Assembly (NCBI GenBank): GCA_051652245.1
Contig: JBOFTV010000042.1
Span: 1 to 64,000, forward strand
DNA: 64,000 nt
DNA from: BHER01 sp051652245
GTDB lineage: Bacteria > Bacillota_I > Bacilli_A > Culicoidibacterales > Culicoidibacteraceae
Direction of reading: 5' to 3'
This document shows, piece by piece, positions 1-9,888 of the stretch; within the stretch, counting starts at the first letter, position 1, and each line of letters begins with the position of its first letter. Below the pieces are notes generated by a model. That model was not told the DNA's origin. It ran no database searches and saw nothing but the letters and a program-made list of their open reading frames with translations. The position numbers were made by a program, and so were the translations under genes.

Positions 1-1
1 T

Positions 2-181
2 ACAAAAGAAGAATTAGATGTGATAAAACAAGATATTTATAACCAAGGATACATGACAAATCCACATATAACGGGTGTAAGAATTACAATCAAGACATAT
101 TGGCGTTCCACAGATGATGGAAGTTCTCTAGACCGTGTGACAGACATTTATTATACAGGAGAGGAGAATGAAAATGAATAG
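2..181 (+). CDS. C-terminal end of an unidentified protein (cut by window start)
   Basis: An open frame enters from the left edge and ends at TAG 179-181, giving the last 59 residues of a protein. The tail is polar and acidic (ends TGEENENE) and shows no motif I recognise. Its stop lies inside the start of the next reading frame (ATG at 168, with AGGAGAGG just before it), so the two genes overlap by 14 bases and were probably translationally coupled. The context, a small protein directly before a lipase-like gene, is all that can be said about function. Confidence 0.5.
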   Translation, partial: TKEELDVIKQDIYNQGYMTNPHITGVRITIKTYWRSTDDGSSLDRVTDIYYTGEENENE

Positions 182-461
182 TACAACGCATGAAGATTTA
201 TTGGTATTATCAGGACATTTTGCTTATTTTCTCCAACGAAAGAAGACTATTGATGAAATAACTGATATGCAGATAACCGTAAATGGTAAGCGATTTGAAG
301 TCCTATCCAACCGAAATGACAGATCCGGACTAGACGCATTTGTAGTCAAAAATATAGAAACCGGAGAAGTAAGCTTGATATTCGCAGGCTCATCAGATGG
401 TATGGATTGGACTACCAATATAGACAATGCTATGGGTTCCACAACCGTGCACCCAGTGTGA
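168..461 (+). pseudogene. Truncated lipase-like (alpha/beta hydrolase) protein, N-terminal remnant
   Basis: The frame codes for 97 residues from ATG 168, preceded by AGGAGAGG. The region VVKNIETGEVSLIFAGSSDG followed by MDWTTNID resembles the start of class-3-lipase or DUF2974-like hydrolases, where a strand ending in Y/F-x-G-(T/S) is followed by DW-x-(T/N)-D. The nucleophile elbow (G-x-S-x-G) that should come 50-80 residues later is absent, because the frame stops with TGA at 459-461. Coding-like sequence resumes at about 485-575 (reading QALGLAGQKPQIVN) in another frame. I read this as an internally deleted or frameshifted gene; the family call is an inference from a short stretch. Lipase-like proteins of this sort can be type VII secretion substrates, but nothing here shows that directly. 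Confidence 0.4.
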
Positions 462-582
462 TAGGATAGTTGCGGTATCTTTAAATCCAAGCATTAGGGT
501 TAGCAGGACAGAAACCACAAATAGTAAATATTAGGCTCTATGAAATTAATAAAAGAGGACTAGCCGCTAACTAAATAATCAT

Positions 583-621
583 AAAAAAAGCGTCCCCCCG
601 CTGTGGAAGGACGCTTTTTTT
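583..621. terminator. Bidirectional rho-independent terminator
   Basis: The arms AGCGTCC and GGACGCT are flanked by A-rich sequence on the left and a T-run on the right, so the hairpin can stop transcription from both directions. It sits between the lipase remnant (+) and the M23 peptidase gene (-). Confidence 0.85.
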
Positions 622-628
622 CTATGTT

Positions 629-2032
629 TTAAGGTGTAATATAAGTTCTGGCATTAACAGCAGCCATTTTATCATTACTTCCTACGCGCATTTCAAAATG
701 AAGGTGAACACCAGTTGAAAATCCAGTCGTCCCCATTCCGCCGATTACTCGACCTTTCTCAACAACTTCTCCGGCGCGGACATTTAGGGTATTCATATGG
801 GCGTAGAGTGTCCACATCCCATTATTATGATTGATGATAACATGATTTCCATAACCTGATGAATATGTTGCCGTAATAACAGTGCCATTATCAGCAGCAT
901 AAATCTCACCATTGAGGCGGTCATTGATATCAATTCCATAGTGTGGACCAAAGCCATAAGTAGGATCCATAAACTCAGCAGCAACACGCCTACCTGCCGA
1001 TGGCCAGATGTATTGACCTGTTCCAATATGCTGAGCCTCTTTTGTCCCCCGCCTAATAATTGCTGTTGTTGCGGGTTCGATGACTGCTAATGTCTGTTTA
1101 GATAAGTAGACTTTTTCACCAGTACTGTTGTATTTAAAGACATATTGAGCCTTTTGGCGGCCATCTTTTCCGGCAGTTAACGTGATGTTTTTACCAACAT
1201 ACTGGGTTTCATCATCAATGTACTCAATATCATAGAGGAGGACCTCCTCAACATCTTCAATTTCGATTTTTGAAAAATCAAGTTCATAAACAGGATCAGC
1301 CAGTCGCACCTCTGCACCAGGTAGTAAAATGACATTATCTTGAGCCTGAGGATTTAAAATTTTGAGCTCATCTTCCGTCATTTTGTGAGCAGCTGAAATA
1401 TTTGAAATCGATTCTCCAGCTAAAACGCGGTGTGTACTGCCTGAGGGAGCCATGATATTGTTGACAACTTCTTGCTTGGTCAACACCTCGCTTAGCGGAA
1501 CACGAACTTTTTCTCGCTCAACTTGACCATCCAAGTCGATACTAAAGTTGGAACTTGCCTGGCCAAGTTTCGGGGAAACGGCTGTTTCGACCGTTGTAAT
1601 CGCATCCTGCCAGACCTTACTATCTTTAACGATATAGGTTTTGACATCCGTACTCTGCTGGACAACTTTCATTTTAAGGGCATCAATTGAAAAAGCTCCC
1701 TTAGCCCAAATTTCTTTATAAAGTGGCTCTTGTGGTGGAATGACTTCTCCGGGGACTAGATAACGACTATCCACAGCCATCTGTTCACTAAAGTATAAAT
1801 CTGTTGTTGGTCCGTAAAGGTCTGTAACTTTGGAGCCAACATAGCGTTTTAATTCATCAATGTTTTCCACGGTTCCAACTTTCTTACCCGATAAGTAGAC
1901 ATCATAGACTAGGTCGACACGATTACTAGGAATATTTTTAGGTAAACTATGATTATAGGTCAGTATTAGCACAAGTAATGCAAGCAACCCAAAGGCGCAA
2001 AACAGGCTATACTGTAACATTTTCATTTTCAA
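629..2032 (-). CDS. Membrane-anchored LysM-G5-M23 peptidoglycan endopeptidase
   Basis: This is a cell-wall hydrolase of the M23 (lysostaphin/LytM) metallopeptidase family, which cuts peptide cross-bridges of peptidoglycan. The 467-residue product has one N-terminal membrane anchor (MLQYSLFCAFGLLALLVLIL), a LysM module near residues 198-225 (HRVLAGESISNISAAH), a G5-like module near 245-312 and a C-terminal M23 domain near 340-465. Zinc-ligand motifs HYGIDIN and HLHFE are both present, so the enzyme looks active. The frame stays open further upstream (to 2161), but that part overlaps the terminator of the next gene. The likely start is TTG at 2032, with GGAGTG eight bases before it; ATG at 2026 is the alternative. 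The gene is monocistronic. Confidence 0.85.
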   Translation of the reverse strand: MKMKMLQYSLFCAFGLLALLVLILTYNHSLPKNIPSNRVDLVYDVYLSGKKVGTVENIDELKRYVGSKVTDLYGPTTDLYFSEQMAVDSRYLVPGEVIPPQEPLYKEIWAKGAFSIDALKMKVVQQSTDVKTYIVKDSKVWQDAITTVETAVSPKLGQASSNFSIDLDGQVEREKVRVPLSEVLTKQEVVNNIMAPSGSTHRVLAGESISNISAAHKMTEDELKILNPQAQDNVILLPGAEVRLADPVYELDFSKIEIEDVEEVLLYDIEYIDDETQYVGKNITLTAGKDGRQKAQYVFKYNSTGEKVYLSKQTLAVIEPATTAIIRRGTKEAQHIGTGQYIWPSAGRRVAAEFMDPTYGFGPHYGIDINDRLNGEIYAADNGTVITATYSSGYGNHVIINHNNGMWTLYAHMNTLNVRAGEVVEKGRVIGGMGTTGFSTGVHLHFEMRVGSNDKMAAVNARTYITP

Positions 2033-2138
2033 AAGAAACTCACTCCGATCAGATAGAATATGAATAAATAAGGTTGAGGATAATTTGACACCTTCTAATT
2101 TTACCATAAAACCCATTTTAAAAAGCATCTTTTGCTCA

Positions 2139-2163
2139 TAAAAAAAGTTGCCCCAAGGCAACT
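2139..2163 (-). terminator. Terminator of the branched-chain aminotransferase gene
   Basis: On the minus strand AGTTGCC-TTGG-GGCAACT is followed by seven T. It lies eight bases beyond the aminotransferase stop codon and overlaps the falsely extended 5' part of the M23 frame, which supports the shorter start for that gene. Confidence 0.85.
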
Positions 2164-2171
2164 AAATTAAA

Positions 2172-3134
2172 TTATCTTTCAAAGATAACCATCCACTTGT
2201 GTGAAAGTGGGTGGTTCATCGTTAAAATAGCATCCATCTCAGCTTTAAGTAATTGAACAATTGGACCATGCTCACTGCTGTAAGTAAATTTACGACCATC
2301 AACTTCTGAGCCATGGCCAATTTGCATCGCCGTTCCCGTAATAATCAACTCATCCGCTGTATATAAAGTTGAGCGATCAATATCACATTGAATAACAGGA
2401 ATATTATTATAAGCTAAAATTTCTAAGACGCTACGAAGCGTAATTCCCTCTAAAGCACCCGATCCAATTGGCGGGGTCATCACACTACCACGGTGAACAA
2501 TTAACGTGTTGGCAACACTTGCCTCAGCAAGCATGCCGGCATTATTAAAAAGCAATGCCTCATCAAATCCGGCAATATTAGCTTGGTGTGTTGCCATCAT
2601 TGAATTGACATAACCACCAGCAACTTTTGCCTTCGTCGAAATAGAAACATCAGCATATTTAGTATAACTTGATGTTAAGAACGTTATCCCCTTAGAGGTA
2701 TCAGCATAATTATCCATCAGCATCATATAAACAGCCAAATCAAACGTTAAATTCCGCAATTTTGGTCCAACCTGAGCCTCATCACAAAAAAGAAATGGTC
2801 GGATATAGAAATTTCCTTGCGGATTGTTAATTTTAATTAAATCGTGAATGATTTTATGAAATTCCTCATAAGTATACGTCACACCGTAAGCCATAATTTT
2901 TGAGGCATTCATCAAACGCTTATAATGATCTTCCAAGCGAAAGACCGCAATCGCTCCTGAAGCCAAAGCATACCCGCGAATCCCGCCAAAAACGAGCGTT
3001 CCATAGTGGAGTGAATTAGCAGCCACACCAAGACCGGCCTCCTCATATTTCATAATTTCTTTATCATAGTAGACATGTGGCAGAATACTTGGGTTTTTCT
3101 TACGTAGTATCCTTTGTTGAATTGTTTCAGACAT
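2172..3134 (-). CDS. ilvE: Branched-chain amino acid aminotransferase
   Basis: This is a fold-type IV PLP enzyme that transfers the amino group between glutamate and the keto acids of leucine, isoleucine and valine. The 320-residue length fits the family. Visible signatures are the N-terminal SLHYGTLVFGGIRGY, the block KVAGGYVNSMMA that holds the PLP-binding lysine, and the GMLAEASVANTLIV and PPIGSGALEGITLR blocks that bind the phosphate and shape the active site. The start is the second ATG (3134), because the ribosome binding site GAGGATG overlaps the first ATG at 3143. The gene stands alone with its own terminator. D-amino-acid aminotransferases and aminodeoxychorismate lyases share the fold, but the motifs and length favour IlvE. 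Confidence 0.88.
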   Translation of the reverse strand: MSETIQQRILRKKNPSILPHVYYDKEIMKYEEAGLGVAANSLHYGTLVFGGIRGYALASGAIAVFRLEDHYKRLMNASKIMAYGVTYTYEEFHKIIHDLIKINNPQGNFYIRPFLFCDEAQVGPKLRNLTFDLAVYMMLMDNYADTSKGITFLTSSYTKYADVSISTKAKVAGGYVNSMMATHQANIAGFDEALLFNNAGMLAEASVANTLIVHRGSVMTPPIGSGALEGITLRSVLEILAYNNIPVIQCDIDRSTLYTADELIITGTAMQIGHGSEVDGRKFTYSSEHGPIVQLLKAEMDAILTMNHPLSHKWMVIFER

Positions 3135-3329
3135 AAAATTCATCCTCTCATTTAATACTTTTATCTATTTTACCATAATTTGAGCCATTGTGGTACAGAA
3201 AACAAGAAACAAGCACTTATATTTATTGAAAAAAAGCCGGCTGAATGATGAAAAAAAGATGGCAATATTAGAAAAAATGGTGTAAAATAGAAAGATAGTA
3301 AAAAAACAGTAGAAAGAGTTGGAGACCGC

Positions 3330-6300
3330 ATGACAATTTGGGATTACATAGATAAATTAGTGGGAGAAAGTAAGCTTGTTACACGTGGAAATACGATGTT
3401 TAGGAAAGCACAAGTTGTATTACAAAAAGATGTTTATCTTGAAGACGATGTTAGACAAATAGAAAGTCATGTAAAAGATGAGCAAATTTTCATCCAAGAC
3501 ATTTATTTATCTGGTCGAAAATTATTAGATAAAACAAATTGTACATGTCCATTATTTGAAACAAAGAAAACGTGTGTTCATATCGCAGCAAGCCTCTTTG
3601 CAGCACATGATAAAAACTCGATTTTAGAACGACGCATCATAAAACAAGCACAAGAAGAGGACCCCCTCATCATTAAAAATGAAGTAGAGCTAGATTATGA
3701 AGATGAAGATGCGCCTTATTTTATTTATCTAGAAATAATTAAAACAAATAATGATAGTTATATCATAGAATTTGTCTTAACAGATGGTCAACAAATGGAA
3801 GCGCGAAATATTGGAATTAAGAATTTTTATCTTAATTATGTGCGCCAGGGGAAAGCAAAGATTGCGACCAATGAAGGCATTATTGATATTGCGCAAATCA
3901 TTTTGAAAAAGCAGTCAATTATCCTCTTAAAGTATCTCAATAAAATGGTTAATAGTGGGATTGCAGCAGCTAATGGGTTGCAAGTTCCAGCAGAAATCAT
4001 TCAAAAAGTTTTAACTGATCTTGTTAGCCTCCAAATTGAGACCCCAATTTCTTATCGCACAGGGAGAACAACAGAATTTAAGCAGTATAAGTTACGCCTC
4101 AAATTACCGCAGTATAGCTTTACAATTAGTCAAGGTGGCGCAAAATTTGTTAAAATTTGTTTAGATAAGCAAATGCATCAGCATTTTATGGAACATGCCT
4201 CATTTTATAATGCTTCGGGCGATTTTTTTACAATTTATCCTAAGGTTTTGCAGAATTTCTTTAGTTTCTTTGTCGTTGATGCCGAAAATAATGATATTTA
4301 TATGAATTGCCCTATGAAAAATGCCTCGACATTGTTGAAACAGAAAACGAAGCTTTTTGCAATGCCGATGGAAATTGAAGCCGATGTCCTCGAACAGATT
4401 AGAGAAGTTGAATTGAGTGCTAAGCTTTTTTTCCTGAAAAGTGTTGATGGGATGGAGATTAAACTGGAGTACCACTATGGTGATTTCTCTATTGATGGAA
4501 TTTCTTTGGCTGTGAGTAGTGAAGAGATTATTGTTTTTCGTGATTTGGAAAAGGAGCAGTTGCTCCTAGCAATGCTTAAGGACGAGGAGGTTATTAGCAG
4601 TTATCGGGAGGGGCTTTTTGTCCATGATTTTGAGAAGGCTTTTGCCTTTTTGGAGCTTGAAGTTGCGAAGTATGCGGCGATGGGTGTCCAGTTATTTGTT
4701 GATGACTCCCTTAAAAATATTCGGAGAAATGCGTTAGATATTAGTATTTCGACAAGTCTTGTTGAAGGTGGTTTGATTAATTTAAATGTGGAGATGAAAG
4801 ATGTTAATATTGATGAATTAGAAGCTGCAATGAAGCAATACCGCCTAAAAAAACGTTATATTGAGCTAAAAGATGGTACCTTTTTAGATATGGAGGAAAA
4901 GGAAATCAAGGAGCAGTTTCAAAAACTTGAGAAAATTGAGGATACCTTTGAGGGCTTGGCCTATGGTAGTGATGTCCAAGTACCAAGCTATCGAATTTTT
5001 GATTTAGCCCAGGATGAAGGACTAGGCGAGGGGGCCGTTTCCATTGATGATACGCTAACGCGGATGATAAGTGAGTTGAAAAACCCCGTAAACATGCCTT
5101 TGAATTTGGGTGAAACCGTTAAGCCGATTCTACGCCACTACCAGTTAATTGGTGTCTACTGGTTACAAAAACTAGCATCCTACTACTTAGGTGGAATTTT
5201 AGCGGATGATATGGGCTTAGGTAAGACGTTACAAGTTATTTCTTACATCACAACATTAGAGCGCAAGGCACCAATTTTAATTATTGCCCCCAAAACGCTA
5301 ATGTATAACTGGAAAAAAGAGTTTGAAAAGTTTGCTCCTGATATTGAAGTTACCATTATTGACGGGAATGTTGCACAGCGGGAGAAGCAGATTAACGAGT
5401 TAGAAATTGATGATATTGTGATAACATCTTACCCACTTGTGGCAAAAGATCAACCATATTATCGCGAGGAATTTTCGCATATTTTTATTGATGAGGCCCA
5501 GTATATCAAAAACCCGAATACGAAAATTTCAAAAGCCGTTAAGCAAATCCGCGGGCAGCATAAGTTTGCTTTAACGGGGACGCCAGTTGAAAATAACTTA
5601 CTAGAATTATGGTCGATATTTGACTTCGTAATGCCAGGATTTTTGGGGAGTAATAAGGATTTTGTGCGTGACATTTTACGACCAATCCAAAAGGACAACA
5701 AAAGCGGTAAATTAAAGGAATTACAGCAGAAAATTGAAATGCTTATTTTAAGGCGCTTAAAGAAAACCGTATTAACGGAATTGCCGGATAAAATTGAAAC
5801 GCCGTTCTACTGTGAAATGGAAGCGGAACAAGAAAAGATTTATCAATACTACTTATCACGCGCCCAACAAGATGTACGCAAGGAATTAACGCAAGGAGGC
5901 TTCAATCGCTCACGAATTAAGATTTTGGCAATTTTAACCAGACTGCGTCAAGTATGTGCCGACCCAAGTATGTTTTTAGAAGACTATCATGGTGGAAGTG
6001 CAAAAATGGATTTACTAGAAGAGGTGCTAGAAGAAGCCTTAGAAGGGGGACATAAAATCCTCATCTTCTCGCAATTCACATCAATGCTTGAAATCATCCA
6101 AAAGAAACTAATCACAAAGAAAATTCGTCACCTCTACCTCCATGGTGGAACAAAAGCGAAGCAACGGATGGATATGGTCGATAAATTCAGTGAAAGCGAG
6201 ACCTCGGTATTCCTGCTTTCGCTTAAAGCTGGAGGAACGGGCTTAAATCTAACAGCAGCCGATATTGTCATTCATTTTGATCCATGGTGGAATCCGTCGG

Positions 6301-6512
6301 TTGAAAACCAAGCAACTGACCGCGCATACCGCTTTGGGCAGAAAAACAAAGTCCAAGTGTTCCAATTCATTACCAAAAATACAATTGAAGAGAAAATTCA
6401 AGCACTAAAGCAGCGCAAACAAGAATTATTTAACGCCCTCTTTAATAATGAAGAAAATGCTTTTGAAATGTTTTCCGAAGACGACATCAAAACATTGTTA
6501 GATGTGGAGTAG
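3330..6512 (+). CDS. SWIM zinc finger / SNF2-family helicase
   Basis: This is a 1060-residue Swi2/Snf2 ATPase of the bacterial RapA/YwqA-like group, expected to translocate on double-stranded DNA or remodel protein-DNA or RNA polymerase complexes. A SWIM zinc finger lies at residues 71-84 (CxC-x8-CxH: CTCPLFETKKTCVH). The helicase core occupies about 600-1060: Walker A ADDMGLGKT near 625-633, Walker B DEAQ near 721-724, motif III LTGTPVENN and motif VI NQATDRAYRFGQ near 993-1004. The region between the finger and the core is the bacterial SNF2-associated domain. The start has GAG-rich sequence (AGAGTTGGAG) just upstream. The gene is transcribed alone. All catalytic motifs are intact. Confidence 0.93.
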   Translation: MTIWDYIDKLVGESKLVTRGNTMFRKAQVVLQKDVYLEDDVRQIESHVKDEQIFIQDIYLSGRKLLDKTNCTCPLFETKKTCVHIAASLFAAHDKNSILERRIIKQAQEEDPLIIKNEVELDYEDEDAPYFIYLEIIKTNNDSYIIEFVLTDGQQMEARNIGIKNFYLNYVRQGKAKIATNEGIIDIAQIILKKQSIILLKYLNKMVNSGIAAANGLQVPAEIIQKVLTDLVSLQIETPISYRTGRTTEFKQYKLRLKLPQYSFTISQGGAKFVKICLDKQMHQHFMEHASFYNASGDFFTIYPKVLQNFFSFFVVDAENNDIYMNCPMKNASTLLKQKTKLFAMPMEIEADVLEQIREVELSAKLFFLKSVDGMEIKLEYHYGDFSIDGISLAVSSEEIIVFRDLEKEQLLLAMLKDEEVISSYREGLFVHDFEKAFAFLELEVAKYAAMGVQLFVDDSLKNIRRNALDISISTSLVEGGLINLNVEMKDVNIDELEAAMKQYRLKKRYIELKDGTFLDMEEKEIKEQFQKLEKIEDTFEGLAYGSDVQVPSYRIFDLAQDEGLGEGAVSIDDTLTRMISELKNPVNMPLNLGETVKPILRHYQLIGVYWLQKLASYYLGGILADDMGLGKTLQVISYITTLERKAPILIIAPKTLMYNWKKEFEKFAPDIEVTIIDGNVAQREKQINELEIDDIVITSYPLVAKDQPYYREEFSHIFIDEAQYIKNPNTKISKAVKQIRGQHKFALTGTPVENNLLELWSIFDFVMPGFLGSNKDFVRDILRPIQKDNKSGKLKELQQKIEMLILRRLKKTVLTELPDKIETPFYCEMEAEQEKIYQYYLSRAQQDVRKELTQGGFNRSRIKILAILTRLRQVCADPSMFLEDYHGGSAKMDLLEEVLEEALEGGHKILIFSQFTSMLEIIQKKLITKKIRHLYLHGGTKAKQRMDMVDKFSESETSVFLLSLKAGGTGLNLTAADIVIHFDPWWNPSVENQATDRAYRFGQKNKVQVFQFITKNTIEEKIQALKQRKQELFNALFNNEENAFEMFSEDDIKTLLDVE

Positions 6513-6523
6513 TAAGGCTAACA

Positions 6524-6547
6524 TCCAGTAGAAAGTACGTACTTTTT
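6524..6547 (+). terminator. Weak terminator-like palindrome after the SNF2 gene
   Basis: AAAGTACGTACTTT followed by more T and C lies 15 bases after the SNF2 stop. The palindrome has no real loop, so the usable stem is short and the call is tentative. Confidence 0.35.
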
Positions 6548-6664
6548 TCTAGCTTCCAAGTGTCAAAGAAAAAACCGGTTATAGTAGATTTTTATTGATT
6601 AAGTAGCTTTGCAGAGGGTCATTTAGCGCATAATGCCCCCCTCTAAAAATTGGTGTAAAAAGGA

Positions 6665-6693
6665 TTGACTAGCCCCTTTTTACAGTGTATACT
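6665..6693 (+). promoter_or_regulatory. Strong sigma-A-type promoter for the ABC transporter pair
   Basis: TTGACT (6665-6670), 17-base spacer, TATACT (6688-6693). The transcript would carry a leader of about 80 bases with no evident small ORF or riboswitch fold before the AAGGAGC ribosome binding site. Confidence 0.75.
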
Positions 6694-6780
6694 TATGTGG
6701 ACCTGTGGGAGCACATTGGGAATGCATCTTTAAACAAATTACAGACCAATAATTTTTTAAAAAGAAGGAGCTTATAAATT

Positions 6781-7455
6781 ATGATTGTAGCAAGAAATAT
6801 TGTTAAAAAATATGGGGATTCCGAGCAAGGGATAGTTTTGAAAGGTATTTCCTTAGAAATACCGAAAAAGAAAATTGTTGCTATTTACGGGCCCTCAGGT
6901 TCAGGGAAAACGACTTTACTCAATATATTGAGTACTCTGGATACGGAGTATGAGGGTGAATTAATTTTTGAAAATCAAAATATGAAAGAAATATCGCAGA
7001 AAAAGAAAACAAACCTCAGAAAAAATGATGTAGGATTTATTTTTCAAAGGTATGAGCTTTTTCCAATGCTTACAGCAAGAGAAAACATCCTTATTTCAGC
7101 AAACTTAGTAGGAGCAAAAGCATTAAATATCGATGATATTGCAGAAAATCTTGGTATAGCGGATAAGCTAAAGAATTACCCCGGGGAACTATCTGGTGGA
7201 CAGCAACAACGTATTGCAATTGCGCGGGCATTAATTAAAAATCCTAGCTATATTTTTTGTGATGAGCCAACTGGGGCCTTAGACACTAAATCTTCGCAGG
7301 AAGTAATTAAACTAATAAAAAGTTTGAATAAAAAATTTGAAACAACATTTATAATTGTAACCCATGATCCTAATGTTGCGCAAATGTCTGATATGATTAT
7401 TCGAATTGATTCTGGCGAAATTGTTAATATAGACTATAAAGAAGGTGCTCTGTAA
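6781..7455 (+). CDS. ABC transporter ATPase, LolD/MacB/BceA-like
   Basis: This 224-residue nucleotide-binding subunit energises the permease encoded directly after it. Walker A is GPSGSGKTTLLN, the Q-loop lies in GFIFQRYELFP, the signature is LSGGQQQRIAIARAL, Walker B is YIFCDEPTGALD, and the switch histidine is in IVTHD. The FQ-x-(Y)-x-L-x-P and DEPTGALD wording is typical of the type VII ABC (MacB/LolCDE/BceAB) group, which extrudes or senses peptides rather than importing nutrients. An AAGAAGGAGC ribosome binding site precedes the ATG. No BceRS-type two-component genes or bacteriocin biosynthesis genes lie next to it, so antimicrobial-peptide export or immunity is an inference from family. 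Confidence 0.85.
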   Translation: MIVARNIVKKYGDSEQGIVLKGISLEIPKKKIVAIYGPSGSGKTTLLNILSTLDTEYEGELIFENQNMKEISQKKKTNLRKNDVGFIFQRYELFPMLTARENILISANLVGAKALNIDDIAENLGIADKLKNYPGELSGGQQQRIAIARALIKNPSYIFCDEPTGALDTKSSQEVIKLIKSLNKKFETTFIIVTHDPNVAQMSDMIIRIDSGEIVNIDYKEGAL

Positions 7456-7456
7456 T

Positions 7457-9661
7457 ATGAAAATGGAAAAACATATTATCTTCAAAAATTTTTTAGCGAT
7501 TCTCTACAAGCGAATAGTTGTATTGTCAATGTTAACAATTTCATTGATTTTGGTGTCAATGACACTGATGTTTTCATTTATGAATATGAATTCAAATTAT
7601 GCTGCTGTTATTCAAAGGCACAATGAATTGCAGCAGGAAGATTTTCAGTTTATGCTTAAAGACACAGCTGTTTCGCTAAACAACAGTGAATTAATAAAAG
7701 AAGCATACGAGATTGATAAAATAGATATTCATCAATCAAAATATTTTGAGCAAGAAGGAACAAAAGTAAGAATTGTAATGCTAACTAATGCAATAAACAA
7801 ATTAAATTTAATTGCGGGTGAATTGCCTCAAAATGGTGATGAAGTAGTAATTGAGTATAATGTTGCGATGAGCAGAGGATATGCTATAGGAGAGCTGTTC
7901 ACCTTTAAAAATAGTCAATATAGAATTGTGGGATTTTCCGAATATCCGAATTTGGTAAACCCCAATATGAGTCAATTATCATATGCTAATTTTAGTGGTG
8001 AAAAAGATATTCTGTTGAGCTTTAGTGATAATGTCTATCATAGTTTAAATCTGAGTGAAAAGAAATACTATGTTGGTAAAGGCGAAATCACCACAAAATT
8101 ATTGGAAGATTCGTTGTATGTTTTAGAAAAGACAAGTAATACAGAATTAAATAGTGTGGAGAGCCAAAAAGTCGTGTTTACGACAGCATTAGGCATATCA
8201 ACGATTGTTTTATTTACAATTATGATTGTTATGATTTTACTAGTAATTTATAAAATCATTAGTGAAAATATAAATCAAATTGGAATTTTATTGTCATTTG
8301 GATATAAAAAAATTCAATTGATGGTACAGCTAGTATTGGCTGTTTCTAGTTACTTGGTTGCTATTTTTATTTCACTGGGTATCAGTGAGGTAATCCAAAA
8401 AAACATCTTCATATTTTTTAATGGAAATAATTTAGTTAATTATCCTAATATTATGACTTTTAGACTAAACATGATTATTGCGATAACGATATGTGTAGTA
8501 TTGATTGTTTTTATGCTTTCCTACACCGGCTTATTGTTAAGTGGTAAAAGTATTGTTGCAATGGTACATAACTCGGGAAAAAATAATATTAGCAATTTTA
8601 AGAAAAGAATTTTTTCCCTTGGGTTTAATAATAATGGAGCTAAAATAAAGAAAAAATTTACGCTCAGTAGCTTGATTATCTGTTTCCTCCTGTTCTTTGC
8701 TGGGTTTTCAATAATTGTCCAAATGATGTTTTCCTTTGGAATGCTAAGCTACACAAATAAAGTTAAACAGGGTCTAGAAAAAAGTGCGAACTATGATATT
8801 GCTTACAATATTATAGGGAGTGAGCGGGCATCAATTGAAAACGGCCAGTTTTTCTACAGCCAACAAATAAAAATGGAAAATGAAATATTTAATTTGGTGA
8901 CCCTACAAAATACTGATTCGGAGAAAATAGTTTTTTCAGAAAAGTTAGTCAACGTTGATGGCGCAATAGTCAATCGCTGGATTGCTAATAAATTTAGCCT
9001 CAAAAAAGATGATATAGTCAATCTGATGACTACTGATGGTGAGTATTTACAGGTAAAAATTGGATTAGTTGAGGACGAAATATTTTTTGGGAAAGATATT
9101 TATATTTCAGAAGCCTATCACCTTGCTAAGGTAGCGGCGGAAATTAAATTTAATGGTTTATATGCTAGTGATAGTGTTGATATTGGTTCATTGGCAGTAA
9201 TAAGTGAAATGAATAAAAATGATGTGTTTAACAATGCTAAGAAAAATAGTGAATTACTCACAGTAGTCTCATTTATCATGATTGCTCTAGGTTTGATAAT
9301 AGGAGCACTGATTATATTTATTAGTTTAGATATTTTAATGAAAAATAATGAAAATAATATCCTGATTTTTAAAGTATTGGGATATACGGACATACAAATA
9401 TATAATATGTTAATTACGCCGCAAATAATTTTTGTGTTAATTGGCACCTTTATTGCAGTACCCTATTTTAATATGCTAAATAACGTACTATTTTCTGGTT
9501 TATCGAAATCATCTTTAATCTATTATGATTTTTCTGTAGATCTGATCCAAATAGGATTAATCCTGATAGGTGCAACGGCTTTTTTTATGCTAATTTCAAT
9601 CTTCTATTTTGGGAAAATTGTTAGGCAAAAAAATATTGGGGTGTTAATGTCAGATGTGTAG
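7457..9661 (+). CDS. FtsX-type ABC permease
   Basis: This 734-residue membrane partner of the preceding ATPase is an FtsX/MacB-type permease with about eight membrane segments. One follows the short cytoplasmic N-terminus (SMLTISLILVSMTLMFSFM), three lie around residues 235-365, and the second half repeats the plan: one segment near 400-425 and three near 595-720. Two extracytoplasmic domains lie between. This 1+3+1+3 duplicated layout suggests both halves of the pore are in one chain. The start is ATG 7457, eleven bases after GAAGG; a GTG at 7445 overlapping the ATPase end is possible. The gene is strongly AT-rich, and the product has many N and K residues. Confidence 0.82.
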   Translation: MKMEKHIIFKNFLAILYKRIVVLSMLTISLILVSMTLMFSFMNMNSNYAAVIQRHNELQQEDFQFMLKDTAVSLNNSELIKEAYEIDKIDIHQSKYFEQEGTKVRIVMLTNAINKLNLIAGELPQNGDEVVIEYNVAMSRGYAIGELFTFKNSQYRIVGFSEYPNLVNPNMSQLSYANFSGEKDILLSFSDNVYHSLNLSEKKYYVGKGEITTKLLEDSLYVLEKTSNTELNSVESQKVVFTTALGISTIVLFTIMIVMILLVIYKIISENINQIGILLSFGYKKIQLMVQLVLAVSSYLVAIFISLGISEVIQKNIFIFFNGNNLVNYPNIMTFRLNMIIAITICVVLIVFMLSYTGLLLSGKSIVAMVHNSGKNNISNFKKRIFSLGFNNNGAKIKKKFTLSSLIICFLLFFAGFSIIVQMMFSFGMLSYTNKVKQGLEKSANYDIAYNIIGSERASIENGQFFYSQQIKMENEIFNLVTLQNTDSEKIVFSEKLVNVDGAIVNRWIANKFSLKKDDIVNLMTTDGEYLQVKIGLVEDEIFFGKDIYISEAYHLAKVAAEIKFNGLYASDSVDIGSLAVISEMNKNDVFNNAKKNSELLTVVSFIMIALGLIIGALIIFISLDILMKNNENNILIFKVLGYTDIQIYNMLITPQIIFVLIGTFIAVPYFNMLNNVLFSGLSKSSLIYYDFSVDLIQIGLILIGATAFFMLISIFYFGKIVRQKNIGVLMSDV

Positions 9662-9888
9662 TATAAACGCTTATTTCTTTGTAAAAAAGTGAGTGCTTTT
9701 CACCATTTTCGACTTGACGATAATTACAGTAATTAATTAACCAGTGGTCATTTTTTTGTTTTTTATCCTTATATCTAGTATTAATTTGCACAATAGGGTA
9801 GAATAAGATGACAAAAATACTTCCTAACAGAAGATAGAGGAAACAAATTGCGCAACAATAGCAGTAAAAAACGGTGGAAAATATTAGG

